Counted from the stretch's first letter, positions 14,463 through 21,851 are shown. The stretch: 21,851 bases of DNA from an uncultured Collinsella sp. (GCA_902491915.1 CABUJL010000023.1:1-21851); one strand, 5' to 3'. Numbers and translations are program-made. The notes: generated by a model from the letters alone, not told the origin.

Positions 14463-14951
14463 ATGATCAGAAAAACCCTCGATACTGACATTCCCGCCGT
14501 CATGGCCATCTATGACGCCGCCCGCGCCTTTATGCGCGCGCATGGCAACGCCACGCAGTGGCCCGAGGGCACGCCTTCGGCCGAGCAACTGGCTGCCGAT
14601 ATTGCCGCTGGTGGTAGTTACGTGTGTGAAGTCGACGGTCGCGTGGTTGCGACGTTTGCCTTTTTACCGGGTCCGGACGAGTGCTATGACGTAATTGAGG
14701 ATGGTCAATGGCGTAGCGACACTCCGTACGCCGTGCTGCACCGTGTGGCGTCCGACGGCACCGTGCACGGTATCGCGGCTGCGATGTTTACCTTTGCCAA
14801 GGAACGTATCGACCATCTGCGTATCGACACGCACCAAGACAACCTGCCTATGCAGGGCGCCATCGCCAAGGCCGGGTTTAAGCGCGCTGGTATCGTATAT
14901 GTGTCGGACGGTACGCCGCGCGTCGCGTTTGATTGGCTGCGCGAGACATAA
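14463..14951 (+). CDS. GNAT-family N-acetyltransferase
   Basis: A 162-aa acetyl-CoA-dependent acetyltransferase. The N-terminus MIRKTLDTDIPAVMAIYDAAR is the usual GNAT beta1-alpha1 start. VCEVDGRVVATFAF forms beta2-beta3. VASDGTVHGIAAAMFTFA corresponds to beta4 and the acetyl-CoA pyrophosphate loop, although the loop departs from the usual Q-x-x-G-x-G pattern. IDTHQDNLPMQGAIAKAGFKRAGIVYV is the typical late alpha/beta segment with its conserved Asn. A GTG one codon upstream (14460) is an equally possible start. The substrate is unknown; proteins of this subtype are often annotated only as GNAT. The transcript probably ends in the hairpin at 14980. Confidence 0.87.
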   Translation: MIRKTLDTDIPAVMAIYDAARAFMRAHGNATQWPEGTPSAEQLAADIAAGGSYVCEVDGRVVATFAFLPGPDECYDVIEDGQWRSDTPYAVLHRVASDGTVHGIAAAMFTFAKERIDHLRIDTHQDNLPMQGAIAKAGFKRAGIVYVSDGTPRVAFDWLRET

Positions 14952-14979
14952 GAGCGGGGACGCGTATCAACAATTTGCA

Positions 14980-15017
14980 CGAACGAAAATGGCTCCGGGT
15001 GGGGCCATTTTCGTTCG
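14980..15017. terminator. strong hairpin after the GNAT gene
   Basis: CGAACGAAAATGGCTCC and its near-perfect complement form a 17-bp stem (one wobble) around a GGGT tetraloop, 28 bp after the GNAT stop. The T residues fall inside the 3' stem rather than after it, so it is a likely but atypical terminator. Confidence 0.65.
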
Positions 15018-15163
15018 CTGCACTGTTTTGAAAGCCGGCTTTCGCAAGGCGCGAACCTACGAAAATCGCCGCGCGGCAACGCGGGGCGATGAGCTCGGTC
15101 GGGGGATAGGGCCCGCTTCGCCCGCCGGCCCGTAAATTGTATCATCCAGTGTGGAGCGTGAGT

Positions 15164-15186
15164 GCCCGTTGCCGCGTGCGACGGGC
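15164..15186 (+). promoter_or_regulatory. leader hairpin before the TetM-like gene
   Basis: GCCCGTTGC (15164-15172) pairs with GCGACGGGC (15178-15186) through 9 bp (one wobble) with a CGCGT loop, 20 bp upstream of the start codon. No T run follows. It might modulate translation or attenuation; direct evidence is lacking. Confidence 0.35.
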
Positions 15187-15205
15187 TTGCAATAAGAGGA
15201 GAGCC

Positions 15206-17206
15206 ATGTCGAAGCAAGCGGTCGTTGGAATCTTGGCGCATGTCGATGCCGGCAAGACCACGTTGGCCGAGGCCATGCTGTTCAACGCGGGTCGCATTCG
15301 CAAGCGCGGCCGCGTGGACGATGGCGATTCGCATCTGGATACGAACGAGATTGAGCGCGAGCGCGGCATTACGATTCTCTCGTCGCAGGCCGTGCTCGAC
15401 CATGGCGATACCCACGTCATGCTCGTGGATGCACCGGGGCATGTCGATTTTTCTGCCGAGGCGGAGCGCACATTGCGCGCGCTCGACTATGCGATTTTGG
15501 TTGTGGGTGCCAACGATGGCGTGCAAGGGCACACCGAAACCCTGTGGCGCCTGCTTGCGCGCTATGACATTCCGACGTTCATCTATATCAACAAAATCGA
15601 TTTGGAGAATCCCGGCCGCGATGTTTTGCTGGCACAGCTTGGGCAGCGTCTTTCCGAAGGCTGCCTGGATGCCAACGAACTGTTGGCGGGCGGTGCCGTT
15701 CAGGAGGACGCTGCTGCGTTGGACGAGGCGGCGCTCGAGGAGTTTCTTGAAGCGGGTGAGCTTTCCGTCGCAACGCTGTCGCGCATGGTTGCCGAGCGCA
15801 AGCTCTTTCCCTGCTTTGCCGGCTCGGCGCTCAAGGACCAGGGCGTGGACGAGCTGCTGGATAGTATATGCGCGCTGATGCGTGAACAGGCGTGGCTCCC
15901 GGAGTTTGCCGCGCGCGTCTATCGTGTCAGCCGCGGGGATCGCGGCGAGCGCTTGGCATGGGTTAAGGTGACCGGCGGCACGCTGCATGCCAAGCAGATG
16001 ATCGCCGGGCGTTCCGGTGCCGAGGCATGGGAGCAGAAGGTCGATCAGGTACGCATCTATAACGGCGAGAAGTATGAGCTTGCCCAAGAAGTTGCTGCTG
16101 GCGGTATTTGCGCCGTGACGGGTCTTGCGCACGTTCGCCCGGGGGACGCCCTGGGCGCGGAGCCCGCGGGCGATGCGCCTGTCATTGCGCCGGTCCTCAC
16201 CCATACGGTGCTTCCGGGCGAACACGATGTCCACGCGGTGTTCAAAGCGCTGACTGAGTTGGCGGACGAGGATCCCATGCTCGGCGTAAGCTGGAATACG
16301 CATCTTGAGCAGATTCATCTGCAGTTGATGGGCGCCGTGCAACTCGAGGTCGTGCAGCGGGTGCTGGCCGATCGCTTTGGCCTTGCGGTCGAGTTTGAGC
16401 CCGGCGGCATTCTCTATAAGGAGACTATTTCGCAGCCGGTCGAGGGCGTGGGCCACTTTGAGCCACTGCGCCACTATGCCGAGGTGCATCTGCGCCTGGA
16501 GCCGTTGCCAGCGGGTTCGGGCGTGCAGTTTGGCACCGTGACCTCGACCGACGAGCTCGATCTTAACTGGCAGCGTCTGGCGCTCACCAACGCCATGGAG
16601 CGCGATCATCTGGGCGCGCTGACCGGCTCGCCCATCACCGATGCGCGCATTACGCTTACGGGCGGCCGTGCGCATGCCAAACACACCGAGGGCGGCGATT
16701 TTCGCCAGGCCACGTACCGCGCGATTCGCCAGGGTTTGATGCAGGCACGTGAGGCCGGCACGGCGGTGCTGTTGGAGCCGTGGTACCACTTTGAGCTCGA
16801 GGTGCCGGGGGAGTGCGTGGGCCGGGCGCTCTCGGACGCCACGCGCATGGGTGCCGAGTACGAGCCGCCGACGATGGCGAGAGACCGGGCGAAGCTTGTG
16901 GGTCGCGTGCCGGCTTCCGAGGTGCAGGATTACGCGCTGGAGGTGGCTGCCTACACGAGCGGTCGCGGGCATCTGTACCTGGAGTTCGCCGGCTATTCGG
17001 CTTGCCATGATGCCGAGCGCGTAATCGAGACGGCCGCCTATGAGCCCGAGGCCGATCTGCCCAACACGCCCGACTCGGTCTTTTGCTCTCACGGCGCCGG
17101 CTACACGGTCAAATGGTACGACGTACCCGCCGCAGCGCACGTAAAGGTCGATCCCTCTACCTTCCGCTCCTATCGCCCCGCCGACCCCACCTTCTTCTGC
17201 CATTAG
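15206..17206 (+). CDS. TetM-like translation GTPase (chromosomal ribosome-protection-type paralogue)
   Basis: A 666-aa translational GTPase with the EF-G/TetM five-domain plan (TetM is about 639 aa). GTPase motifs are G1 AHVDAGKTT (11-19), G2 RGIT (53-56), G3 DAPGH (75-79, Ala where DTPGH is usual), G4 NKID (129-132) and G5 AGSALKD. LYKETI begins domain III/IV as in TetM. The domain IV tip region reads HTEGGDFR where TetM has VSTPADFR, so the loop that displaces tetracycline is not conserved. The segment DSHLDTNEIERERGITILSSQAV marks a widespread chromosomal family of unknown role. AGAGGAG precedes the chosen ATG; longer readings to 15137 lack support. Tetracycline resistance is possible but not shown. 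Confidence 0.88.
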   Translation: MSKQAVVGILAHVDAGKTTLAEAMLFNAGRIRKRGRVDDGDSHLDTNEIERERGITILSSQAVLDHGDTHVMLVDAPGHVDFSAEAERTLRALDYAILVVGANDGVQGHTETLWRLLARYDIPTFIYINKIDLENPGRDVLLAQLGQRLSEGCLDANELLAGGAVQEDAAALDEAALEEFLEAGELSVATLSRMVAERKLFPCFAGSALKDQGVDELLDSICALMREQAWLPEFAARVYRVSRGDRGERLAWVKVTGGTLHAKQMIAGRSGAEAWEQKVDQVRIYNGEKYELAQEVAAGGICAVTGLAHVRPGDALGAEPAGDAPVIAPVLTHTVLPGEHDVHAVFKALTELADEDPMLGVSWNTHLEQIHLQLMGAVQLEVVQRVLADRFGLAVEFEPGGILYKETISQPVEGVGHFEPLRHYAEVHLRLEPLPAGSGVQFGTVTSTDELDLNWQRLALTNAMERDHLGALTGSPITDARITLTGGRAHAKHTEGGDFRQATYRAIRQGLMQAREAGTAVLLEPWYHFELEVPGECVGRALSDATRMGAEYEPPTMARDRAKLVGRVPASEVQDYALEVAAYTSGRGHLYLEFAGYSACHDAERVIETAAYEPEADLPNTPDSVFCSHGAGYTVKWYDVPAAAHVKVDPSTFRSYRPADPTFFCH

Positions 17207-17207
17207 G

Positions 17208-17232
17208 GGACGGGGTAGAAATGGTAGATTTT
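17208..17232 (+). repeat. GGGGACGGGG/TGGTAG motif after the TetM-like gene
   Basis: GGGGACGGGG, then TGGTAGATTTTT, starts one base after the stop codon. It aligns loosely with the GGGACAGG ... TGGTAGGTTTT segment near 12382-12406. It may be a degenerate member of a dispersed intergenic repeat. Confidence 0.35.
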
Positions 17233-17280
17233 TGAACCCTCTGATCCTTGACTAATTGATTTTGGCGCCGACGCTGCAAG

Positions 17281-17296
17281 AGGGACAGCCCCTTTG
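17281..17296 (+). repeat. 16-nt GGGACAG element, copy 1
   Basis: AGGGACAGCCCCTTTG is identical to 21009-21024, where it forms the core of a perfect hairpin. Here only the core is present and the outer stem is not. Confidence 0.6.
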
Positions 17297-17308
17297 TCAC
17301 CTGCTGAT

Positions 17309-17338
17309 GGTATAACTCGGTATAAGTTGGTATAACTG
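17309..17338 (+). promoter_or_regulatory. three tandem 10-bp GGTATAA repeats before the ATPase gene
   Basis: GGTATAACTC, GGTATAAGTT and GGTATAACTG follow each other without gaps, one helical turn apart, 33-62 bp before the ATPase start. Each contains a -10-like TATAA, and TTGTCA at 17294-17299 could be a -35, although its spacing to any of them is not 17 bp. It could be a stacked promoter or an iterated regulator-binding site. Confidence 0.5.
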
Positions 17339-17370
17339 TTACCAGGGTTTACCGATCCGAGGAGGCCGAC

Positions 17371-18489
17371 ATGAATCCAAATCCCTTTAAGCCAACGGCA
17401 GGCAAGCGGCCTCCGATGCTCATCGGTCGAGAGTCGGTCATCGAAGATTTTGAGGAAGGACTCGACAACGGCGCCGGAGCGCCGGGCAGGCTCATGCTCA
17501 TTACGGGAAACCGCGGCTGCGGCAAGACGGTTCTCCTGCGGGAGCTGCAACGTCTAGCCAGCGAGCGCGGATGGGCGGTTGTCTCCGATTCCGCTTCGCT
17601 TGGCTTGTGCGACCGCCTGGCCGACGCGCTTCGCTCGAATAAACCCGTTGTGACGTCAATGGAATTCGGGCCGTCGTTTGGCCGGATGTCGGTCGAGGCG
17701 GCGCGGGCAAAGGGCGAGTCGTTACGAGGGCTGGTCAACGAGCGCCTCAAGAAGCTCGGTCCAGGCAAGGGCATACTGTTTGCGATTGACGAGGCGCAGT
17801 CTGCGTCTATCGAGGAGCTGGCGGCTCTTGCCGTTCTCTATCAGCAAGTGCTCGGAGATCAGGATGCTACGGGATTGCCCGATAGCGACCAGCGCGGTCT
17901 TGCGCTGGTGTTCGCCGGCTTACCCAGTATGGTTGACGATCTGCTCGAAGAGCCGAGCGTGACGTTTTTGCGGCGTGCCCAGCAGCGTACGCTGGGGTCG
18001 ATATCTTTGCCCAGGGTGCGGGATTCATATATCCAGACAGTCGAGAGTACCGGTCTCTGCGTCGATGCGGAGACGGCGGACCTTGCGGCGCACAAGAGCA
18101 TGGGGCATCCCTATATGGTTCAACTGGTGGGCTATTACATGTGGCGGTCTGCCGTCCGGCGTGGCTCTCAGATCATTGAAAGGTGCGATGTCGAGGATGG
18201 CCATGCGGATGCCGTCTCCGAGTTCTACGAAGCGGTCGACGCGCCCCTGTATTATGGATTGCGCAGCCCGCAACGCCTCTTTATCGAGGCCATGGCGGTT
18301 GACGAGGGTAAACCGACGCGTATGGCGGATATCATTGAGCGCTGCGACCGTACTCAGAGTTGGGCGAGCAAATATCGCGCAAGCCTGATTCGCGAGCGCG
18401 TCATCGAGGCTGCCGGATACGGCCTCGTCCGGTTTACCGTGCCCATGCTGGGCGAGTACATTCGCAATCGAGTTTTATGGCATGAGTAG
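17371..18489 (+). CDS. AAA/STAND-like ATPase with C-terminal winged-helix-like region
   Basis: A 372-aa cytoplasmic ATPase. After an N-terminal L-I-G-R-E-S motif (17-22), typical of ORC/Cdc6-like and archaeal-type ATPases, it has Walker A GNRGCGKT (46-53) and Walker B ILFAIDEAQ (135-143). A sensor-like LVFAGLPS (179-186) and FLRRAQQRTLG follow. The GHPYMVQLVGYYMW segment lies in the lid region. The final 70 residues (MADIIERCDRTQSWASKYRASLIRERVIEAAGYGLVRF) look like a winged helix. GAGGAGG lies 5 bp before the ATG. It overlaps the UvrA-like gene by 8 bp, implying coupled expression, and is a paralogue of the ATPase at 21036. Function unknown; DNA binding or switch activity is inference. Confidence 0.85.
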   Translation: MNPNPFKPTAGKRPPMLIGRESVIEDFEEGLDNGAGAPGRLMLITGNRGCGKTVLLRELQRLASERGWAVVSDSASLGLCDRLADALRSNKPVVTSMEFGPSFGRMSVEAARAKGESLRGLVNERLKKLGPGKGILFAIDEAQSASIEELAALAVLYQQVLGDQDATGLPDSDQRGLALVFAGLPSMVDDLLEEPSVTFLRRAQQRTLGSISLPRVRDSYIQTVESTGLCVDAETADLAAHKSMGHPYMVQLVGYYMWRSAVRRGSQIIERCDVEDGHADAVSEFYEAVDAPLYYGLRSPQRLFIEAMAVDEGKPTRMADIIERCDRTQSWASKYRASLIRERVIEAAGYGLVRFTVPMLGEYIRNRVLWHE

Positions 18490-20995
18490 GGTGATAAAGG
18501 TGACGGAACAGAAGATGAGCCCGCAGGCTATCGAGGTGCGTGGCGCGCGCGTCCATAACCTCAAGGACATCGATATCGATATTCCGCTGGGAAGGCTCGT
18601 GGGTATTGCCGGCGTGTCGGGTTCGGGCAAGAGCTCGCTGGCGCTGGGGGTTCTTTATGCCGAGGGCTCGCGCCGCTATCTGGAGGCGCTCAGCACCTAT
18701 ACCCGCCGCCGTCTGACGCAGGCCGAACATGCCCAGGTGGATGAGGTCTTGCACGTGCCGGCGGCGCTCGCGCTGCACCAGCGTCCGAGCGTGCCGGGCG
18801 TGCGTTCCACCTTTGGCACCATGACCGAGCTCAACAATAGCCTGCGTCTGCTCTTTAGCCGTTGCGCCCATCACGTGTGCCCGCATTGCGGGACGCGTTT
18901 GGAACCGAGCCTTAACGTCGCCGCAGGCCTGTCGCTCGCGTGCCCTGCGTGCGGTCGCGAGTTCTACGCGCCGAGTGCCGAGGATTTGGCTTTCAATAGC
19001 GGTGGCGCGTGTCCCACTTGTGGCGGTACCGGCGTTATGCGCGAGGTGGACGAGGCGAGCCTGGTGCCCGACGAGTCAAAGACTATCAACGAGGGTGCGG
19101 TGCTTCCCTGGGGTACGCTCATGTGGGATTTGATGAAGCAGGTCGCCGGCGAGATGGGCGTACGCACCGACGTGCCGTTTAGCCAGCTCACGCCTCAAGA
19201 GCGCGATATCGTGTTCCACGGCCCGTCGGTTAAGAAGCACATTCTCTACGTTCCCAAAAACGGCGAGGGCGCCACGCCGCTCGACTTCACCTATTACAAC
19301 GCCGTCTATACCGTCGAAAATGCGCTCGCCAAGGTTAAGGACGATAAGGGGCTCAAACGCGTTGCGCGCTTTTTGCGCGAGGGGCCATGCCGCGACTGTG
19401 GTGGCACGCGTCTTTCCGAGGCTGCGCGCCAGCCCCAAGTGCGCGGTATCAATCTGGCGCAGGCCGCGGCCATGACGCTGGGCGAGGCGATTGAGTGGGT
19501 GCGCGGGGTGCCCGCATCCTTGCCGTCCGAGATGCGGCCCATGGCGACGGATATCTGCGATTCGTTTTTGAGCGCGGCCCGTCGTCTAGTCGACCTGGGA
19601 CTCGATTACCTTTCACTCGACCGCGCCGGTGCCACGCTCTCCACGGGTGAGCGCCAGCGCGTACAGCTTGCTCGCGTGGTGCGCAACCGATCGACGGGCG
19701 TGCTTTATGTGCTGGACGAGCCTTCGATCGGCTTGCATCCCGCCAATGTCGACGGCTTGGTGGGCGTGATGCGCGATCTGGTGGATGACGGCAACACCGT
19801 GGTTGTTGTCGACCACGATACACGTGTGCTGGCGGAAGCCGACTATCTGGTCGAGATGGGCCCCGTTGCCGGAGCAGGCGGCGGCAATGTGATCGCCGCT
19901 GGTACGGTAGACGAGGTCGAGCAATCGCAGAGCAGTCGCATCGCGCCGTTTTTGCGCGCCGAGCCCAAGCGCTTGCGTCCGCAGGTGACTGACGACGAAA
20001 TGTTCGACCAGGGCCATATCCGCATGGCGACCGATGCCATCCATACCGTCAAGCCGCTCGAAGTCGATATCCCGCGCGGCCGCCTTGTCGCGGTGACGGG
20101 CGTTTCGGGTTCGGGTAAGACGACGTTGGCGCTCGAGACGCTCATCCCGGCGCTTAAGGCGCAGGCAGCTGGCGAGCGCTTGCCGGGACACGTGCGTTGG
20201 GTCGATGCCGAAGGCACTGCCCGCGCCAACCTGATTGACGCTACGCCCATTGGCGCCAATGTTCGCTCGACGGTGGCAACCTATGCCGACATCCATGACG
20301 AGCTGCGCCGCGCCTTTGCCCGTACGCCCGAAGCCAAGGCAGCCGGCTACAAGGCGGGCGCCTTTAGCTACAACACTGGCGCCTTGCGTTGCCCTACGTG
20401 CGATGGCACGGGCTCGATATCGCTCGACGTGCAGTTTTTGCCCGACGTCGAGATCGTCTGCCCGGCATGCCGTGGTTCGCGCTACGCCGAGGCCGCCTCG
20501 CATATCCATCGCGAGGGCAAGGACGGGAGTCTGCTTACGCTGCCGCAGCTCATGGACATGAGTGTGGACGAGGCCATCGACGCCACACTGGGACTCAAGA
20601 AGGTTCAGACGCGCTTGCAGACCTTGCATGACCTGGGCCTGGGCTATCTCACACTTGGCGAGCCCACGCCGGCGCTCTCGGGCGGCGAGGCACAGCGTCT
20701 TAAGCTTGCGAGCGAGATGGGCCGCGTGCAGGACGATGCCGTATTCGTATTCGACGAGCCCACGATCGGCCTGCATCCGCTCGATGTTCAGGTGCTATTG
20801 AACGTGTTTGACGGTCTCGTTGCCAAGGGCGCCACAGTCATCGTGATCGAACACGATCTCGACCTTATCCGCAATGCCGATTACGTGGTCGACATGGGCC
20901 CGGGCGGTGGCGATGCGGGCGGGCAAATCGTCTGCTCCGGTACGCCGGGCGACATCGCGGCCTGCTCCGCAAGCATTACCGGCCGCTACCTATAG
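18482..20995 (+). CDS. UvrA-like ABC ATPase lacking the UvrB-binding domain (UvrA2 class)
   Basis: An 837-aa paralogue of excinuclease subunit A (canonical UvrA is about 940 aa). Two ABC modules are present: Walker A GVSGSGKSS (44-52) and GVSGSGKTT (540-548), Walker B LDEPSIGLHP (411-420) and FDEPTIGLHP (757-766). The signatures are LSTGE (386-390, atypical) and LSGGE (732-736). Zinc cysteines are at 133/136, 154/157, 177/180, 303/306 and 637/640/660/663. The roughly 100-residue UvrB-binding insert between Walker A1 and FNSGGACPTCGGTG is missing, as in UvrA2/DrrC-type proteins linked to DNA damage or intercalator tolerance. The ATG at 18482 overlaps the ATPase gene but lacks a Shine-Dalgarno; ATG 18515 is also plausible, since homologues begin near IEVRGARVHNL. 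Confidence 0.9.
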   Translation: MSRVIKVTEQKMSPQAIEVRGARVHNLKDIDIDIPLGRLVGIAGVSGSGKSSLALGVLYAEGSRRYLEALSTYTRRRLTQAEHAQVDEVLHVPAALALHQRPSVPGVRSTFGTMTELNNSLRLLFSRCAHHVCPHCGTRLEPSLNVAAGLSLACPACGREFYAPSAEDLAFNSGGACPTCGGTGVMREVDEASLVPDESKTINEGAVLPWGTLMWDLMKQVAGEMGVRTDVPFSQLTPQERDIVFHGPSVKKHILYVPKNGEGATPLDFTYYNAVYTVENALAKVKDDKGLKRVARFLREGPCRDCGGTRLSEAARQPQVRGINLAQAAAMTLGEAIEWVRGVPASLPSEMRPMATDICDSFLSAARRLVDLGLDYLSLDRAGATLSTGERQRVQLARVVRNRSTGVLYVLDEPSIGLHPANVDGLVGVMRDLVDDGNTVVVVDHDTRVLAEADYLVEMGPVAGAGGGNVIAAGTVDEVEQSQSSRIAPFLRAEPKRLRPQVTDDEMFDQGHIRMATDAIHTVKPLEVDIPRGRLVAVTGVSGSGKTTLALETLIPALKAQAAGERLPGHVRWVDAEGTARANLIDATPIGANVRSTVATYADIHDELRRAFARTPEAKAAGYKAGAFSYNTGALRCPTCDGTGSISLDVQFLPDVEIVCPACRGSRYAEAASHIHREGKDGSLLTLPQLMDMSVDEAIDATLGLKKVQTRLQTLHDLGLGYLTLGEPTPALSGGEAQRLKLASEMGRVQDDAVFVFDEPTIGLHPLDVQVLLNVFDGLVAKGATVIVIEHDLDLIRNADYVVDMGPGGGDAGGQIVCSGTPGDIAACSASITGRYL

Positions 20996-20997
20996 AC

Positions 20998-21030
20998 AAT
21001 GAGGCAAAGGGACAGCCCCTTTGCCTCATT
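20998..21030. terminator. perfect bidirectional hairpin with the GGGACAG core
   Basis: AATGAGGCAAAGGG (20998-21011) and CCCTTTGCCTCATT (21017-21030) pair perfectly over 14 bp with an ACAGC loop. It fills the gap between the convergent stops at 20995 and 21036 and contains the 16-nt sequence also found at 17281. It probably terminates both genes. Confidence 0.8.
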
Positions 21031-21035
21031 GATGC

Positions 21036-21851
21036 CTATTTCACGCATTGAGCCGCGAGGTAGTCGCGGAAGAATGGCAATTCAAATGCGACGAGCCCTC
21101 GTCCTCGTTCCCCGATGATGCCGGCATCTATCATGCGGCGTCGGTAGCGGGAGACCTGCTGCGGCGAACGCTTAAGGCGCTCGACAAGGTCAGCGGTGGT
21201 GGACTCTTCCTCGTCATCGAGCATGGCGATGAGGAATCGCTTGTCCTCTGCAGTGAGCTCCCGATAGGTTGCCGCGAGGATTCGGTCGTCCATCTCGTCG
21301 CGCGCGATTTTGATTCCCAGGTCAAAGTCGCGTGACGAGATTTCCTTCGAATCGCTTGTGAGATCCCAGGCACGGTAGCCTACGAGTTGCAATAGGAAGG
21401 GAAAACCAGAGATCGAGCGAACGGCTCTATCGATTCCCCCAGCATCTGCCAGGCGATCGTTTTCCTGGATTGTGCGAATCAAGGCCTCGCGTACGTCATA
21501 GTCGGCAATGCGACCCAGATGATATTGTTGGGCGCGGCGAAGGAACGAGACCGTCTTGTGGTTCAGCAACGTCGAGACGTTGTTGGGAAGTCCCGCCATG
21601 AGCAGGGCGACGCGTTTCCCATCGGTCACAAAGTGCTGATACGTCGCTGCAAGCTGAATCATCTCGTCGAGTGTCGGGTCCACCTCGTCAACTGTGACGA
21701 GCAGACCGGTGCCAGCCTCGTTGAGCTGGTCGATGATGTCGCTCATGCGATAACGCCAGGTTGAGGCATCGTGAACGCGATTGACTTCGATGCTGCCGAG
21801 CGGTGCAATTCCGAGACCGGTGACTTCGAAGTTCTTAGACGGGTCGATAAG
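21036..21851 (-). CDS. ATPase paralogue of 17371-18489, N-terminus beyond the window (partial)
   Basis: The frame is open through the right edge (reading LIDPSKNFEV at the border), so only the last 271 residues are visible and the Walker A region is missing. Walker B is LLVTVDEVDPTLDE, followed by ALLMAGLPNNVSTLL and SFLRRAQQYHLGRI. These align with ALVFAGLPSMVDDLL and TFLRRAQQRTLGSI of the other ATPase. GFPFLLQLVGYRAW corresponds to GHPYMVQLVGYYMW. A C-terminal winged-helix-like segment (TTADLVERLKRSPQQVSRYRRRMIDAGII) ends the protein. It is convergent with the UvrA-like gene across a shared hairpin. An internal ATG at 21746 is not the true start. Confidence 0.85.
   Translation of the reverse strand, partial: LIDPSKNFEVTGLGIAPLGSIEVNRVHDASTWRYRMSDIIDQLNEAGTGLLVTVDEVDPTLDEMIQLAATYQHFVTDGKRVALLMAGLPNNVSTLLNHKTVSFLRRAQQYHLGRIADYDVREALIRTIQENDRLADAGGIDRAVRSISGFPFLLQLVGYRAWDLTSDSKEISSRDFDLGIKIARDEMDDRILAATYRELTAEDKRFLIAMLDDEEESTTADLVERLKRSPQQVSRYRRRMIDAGIIGERGRGLVAFELPFFRDYLAAQCVK

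Noticed and set aside
14705..17203. 832-aa minus-strand reading frame.
   Set aside because: It is antisense to the TetM-like GTPase and the GNAT gene, both with clear motifs; its product is Arg/His/Ala-rich without a known fold.
15206..17206. Acquired tetM/tetO/tetW resistance gene.
   Set aside because: Domain IV loop and G3 differ from the resistance proteins, base composition matches the neighbours, and no mobile element flanks it.
19613..20776. 387-aa minus-strand reading frame.
   Set aside because: Antisense to the UvrA-like gene, which has all expected motifs in frame.

Overview
The window is high-GC, gene-dense bacterial DNA with strong AAGGAG-type ribosome binding sites. Gene content and style suggest a high-GC Gram-positive gut actinobacterium of the Coriobacteriia, such as Collinsella. 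That placement is inferred from protein style and base composition; there is no rRNA gene here to confirm it. No tRNA, rRNA, IS element, prophage or true CRISPR array was seen.

Layout. At the left edge (1-40) is a possible 3' end of an unknown gene. A duplicated-domain EamA transporter (133-1008, minus) follows, then a 450-bp gap holding a 186-bp inverted-repeat element (1146-1331). Next is a minus-strand operon of a YtrA-type GntR repressor, an ABC ATPase and an ABC-2 permease (3439 back to 1459), with an operator-like palindrome over its promoter. The 552-bp gap before prfC holds the most striking non-coding structure: eight copies of a 15-bp element in alternating orientation, spaced almost exactly 40 bp apart (3551-3847). 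Release factor 3 (prfC) follows. Then come a queuosine-precursor-type VUT transporter with a preQ1-I-like pseudoknot candidate in its leader, and an SDR oxidoreductase 9 bp downstream. A bidirectional terminator separates these from ung, a second EamA transporter and a divergent LysR regulator. A MATE exporter, rlmA, a four-helix membrane protein, a 47-aa single-span membrane protein, an RsmJ-like methyltransferase, a small Cys-rich protein and a GNAT acetyltransferase come next.

The right third has a TetM-like translation GTPase. It is followed by a tightly overlapping pair, an AAA-type ATPase with a C-terminal winged-helix-like region and a UvrA paralogue lacking the UvrB-binding domain. 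A perfect hairpin then precedes a convergent second ATPase that runs off the right edge and is clearly a paralogue of the first.

Themes. Several genes act on the ribosome or translation: RF3, RlmA, the RsmJ-like enzyme, the TetM-like GTPase, and the tRNA-modification precursor transporter. Several encode exporters: MATE, the ABC-2 pair and two EamA proteins. Intergenic regions are unusually rich in palindromes, some sharing motifs between distant sites (the 15-bp element at prfC and again before the MATE gene; a 16-nt GGGACAG element at 17281 and 21009). This suggests dispersed repeat families. The best candidates for something undescribed are the 40-bp-phased palindrome array and the ATPase/UvrA-like pair with its facing ATPase paralogue.
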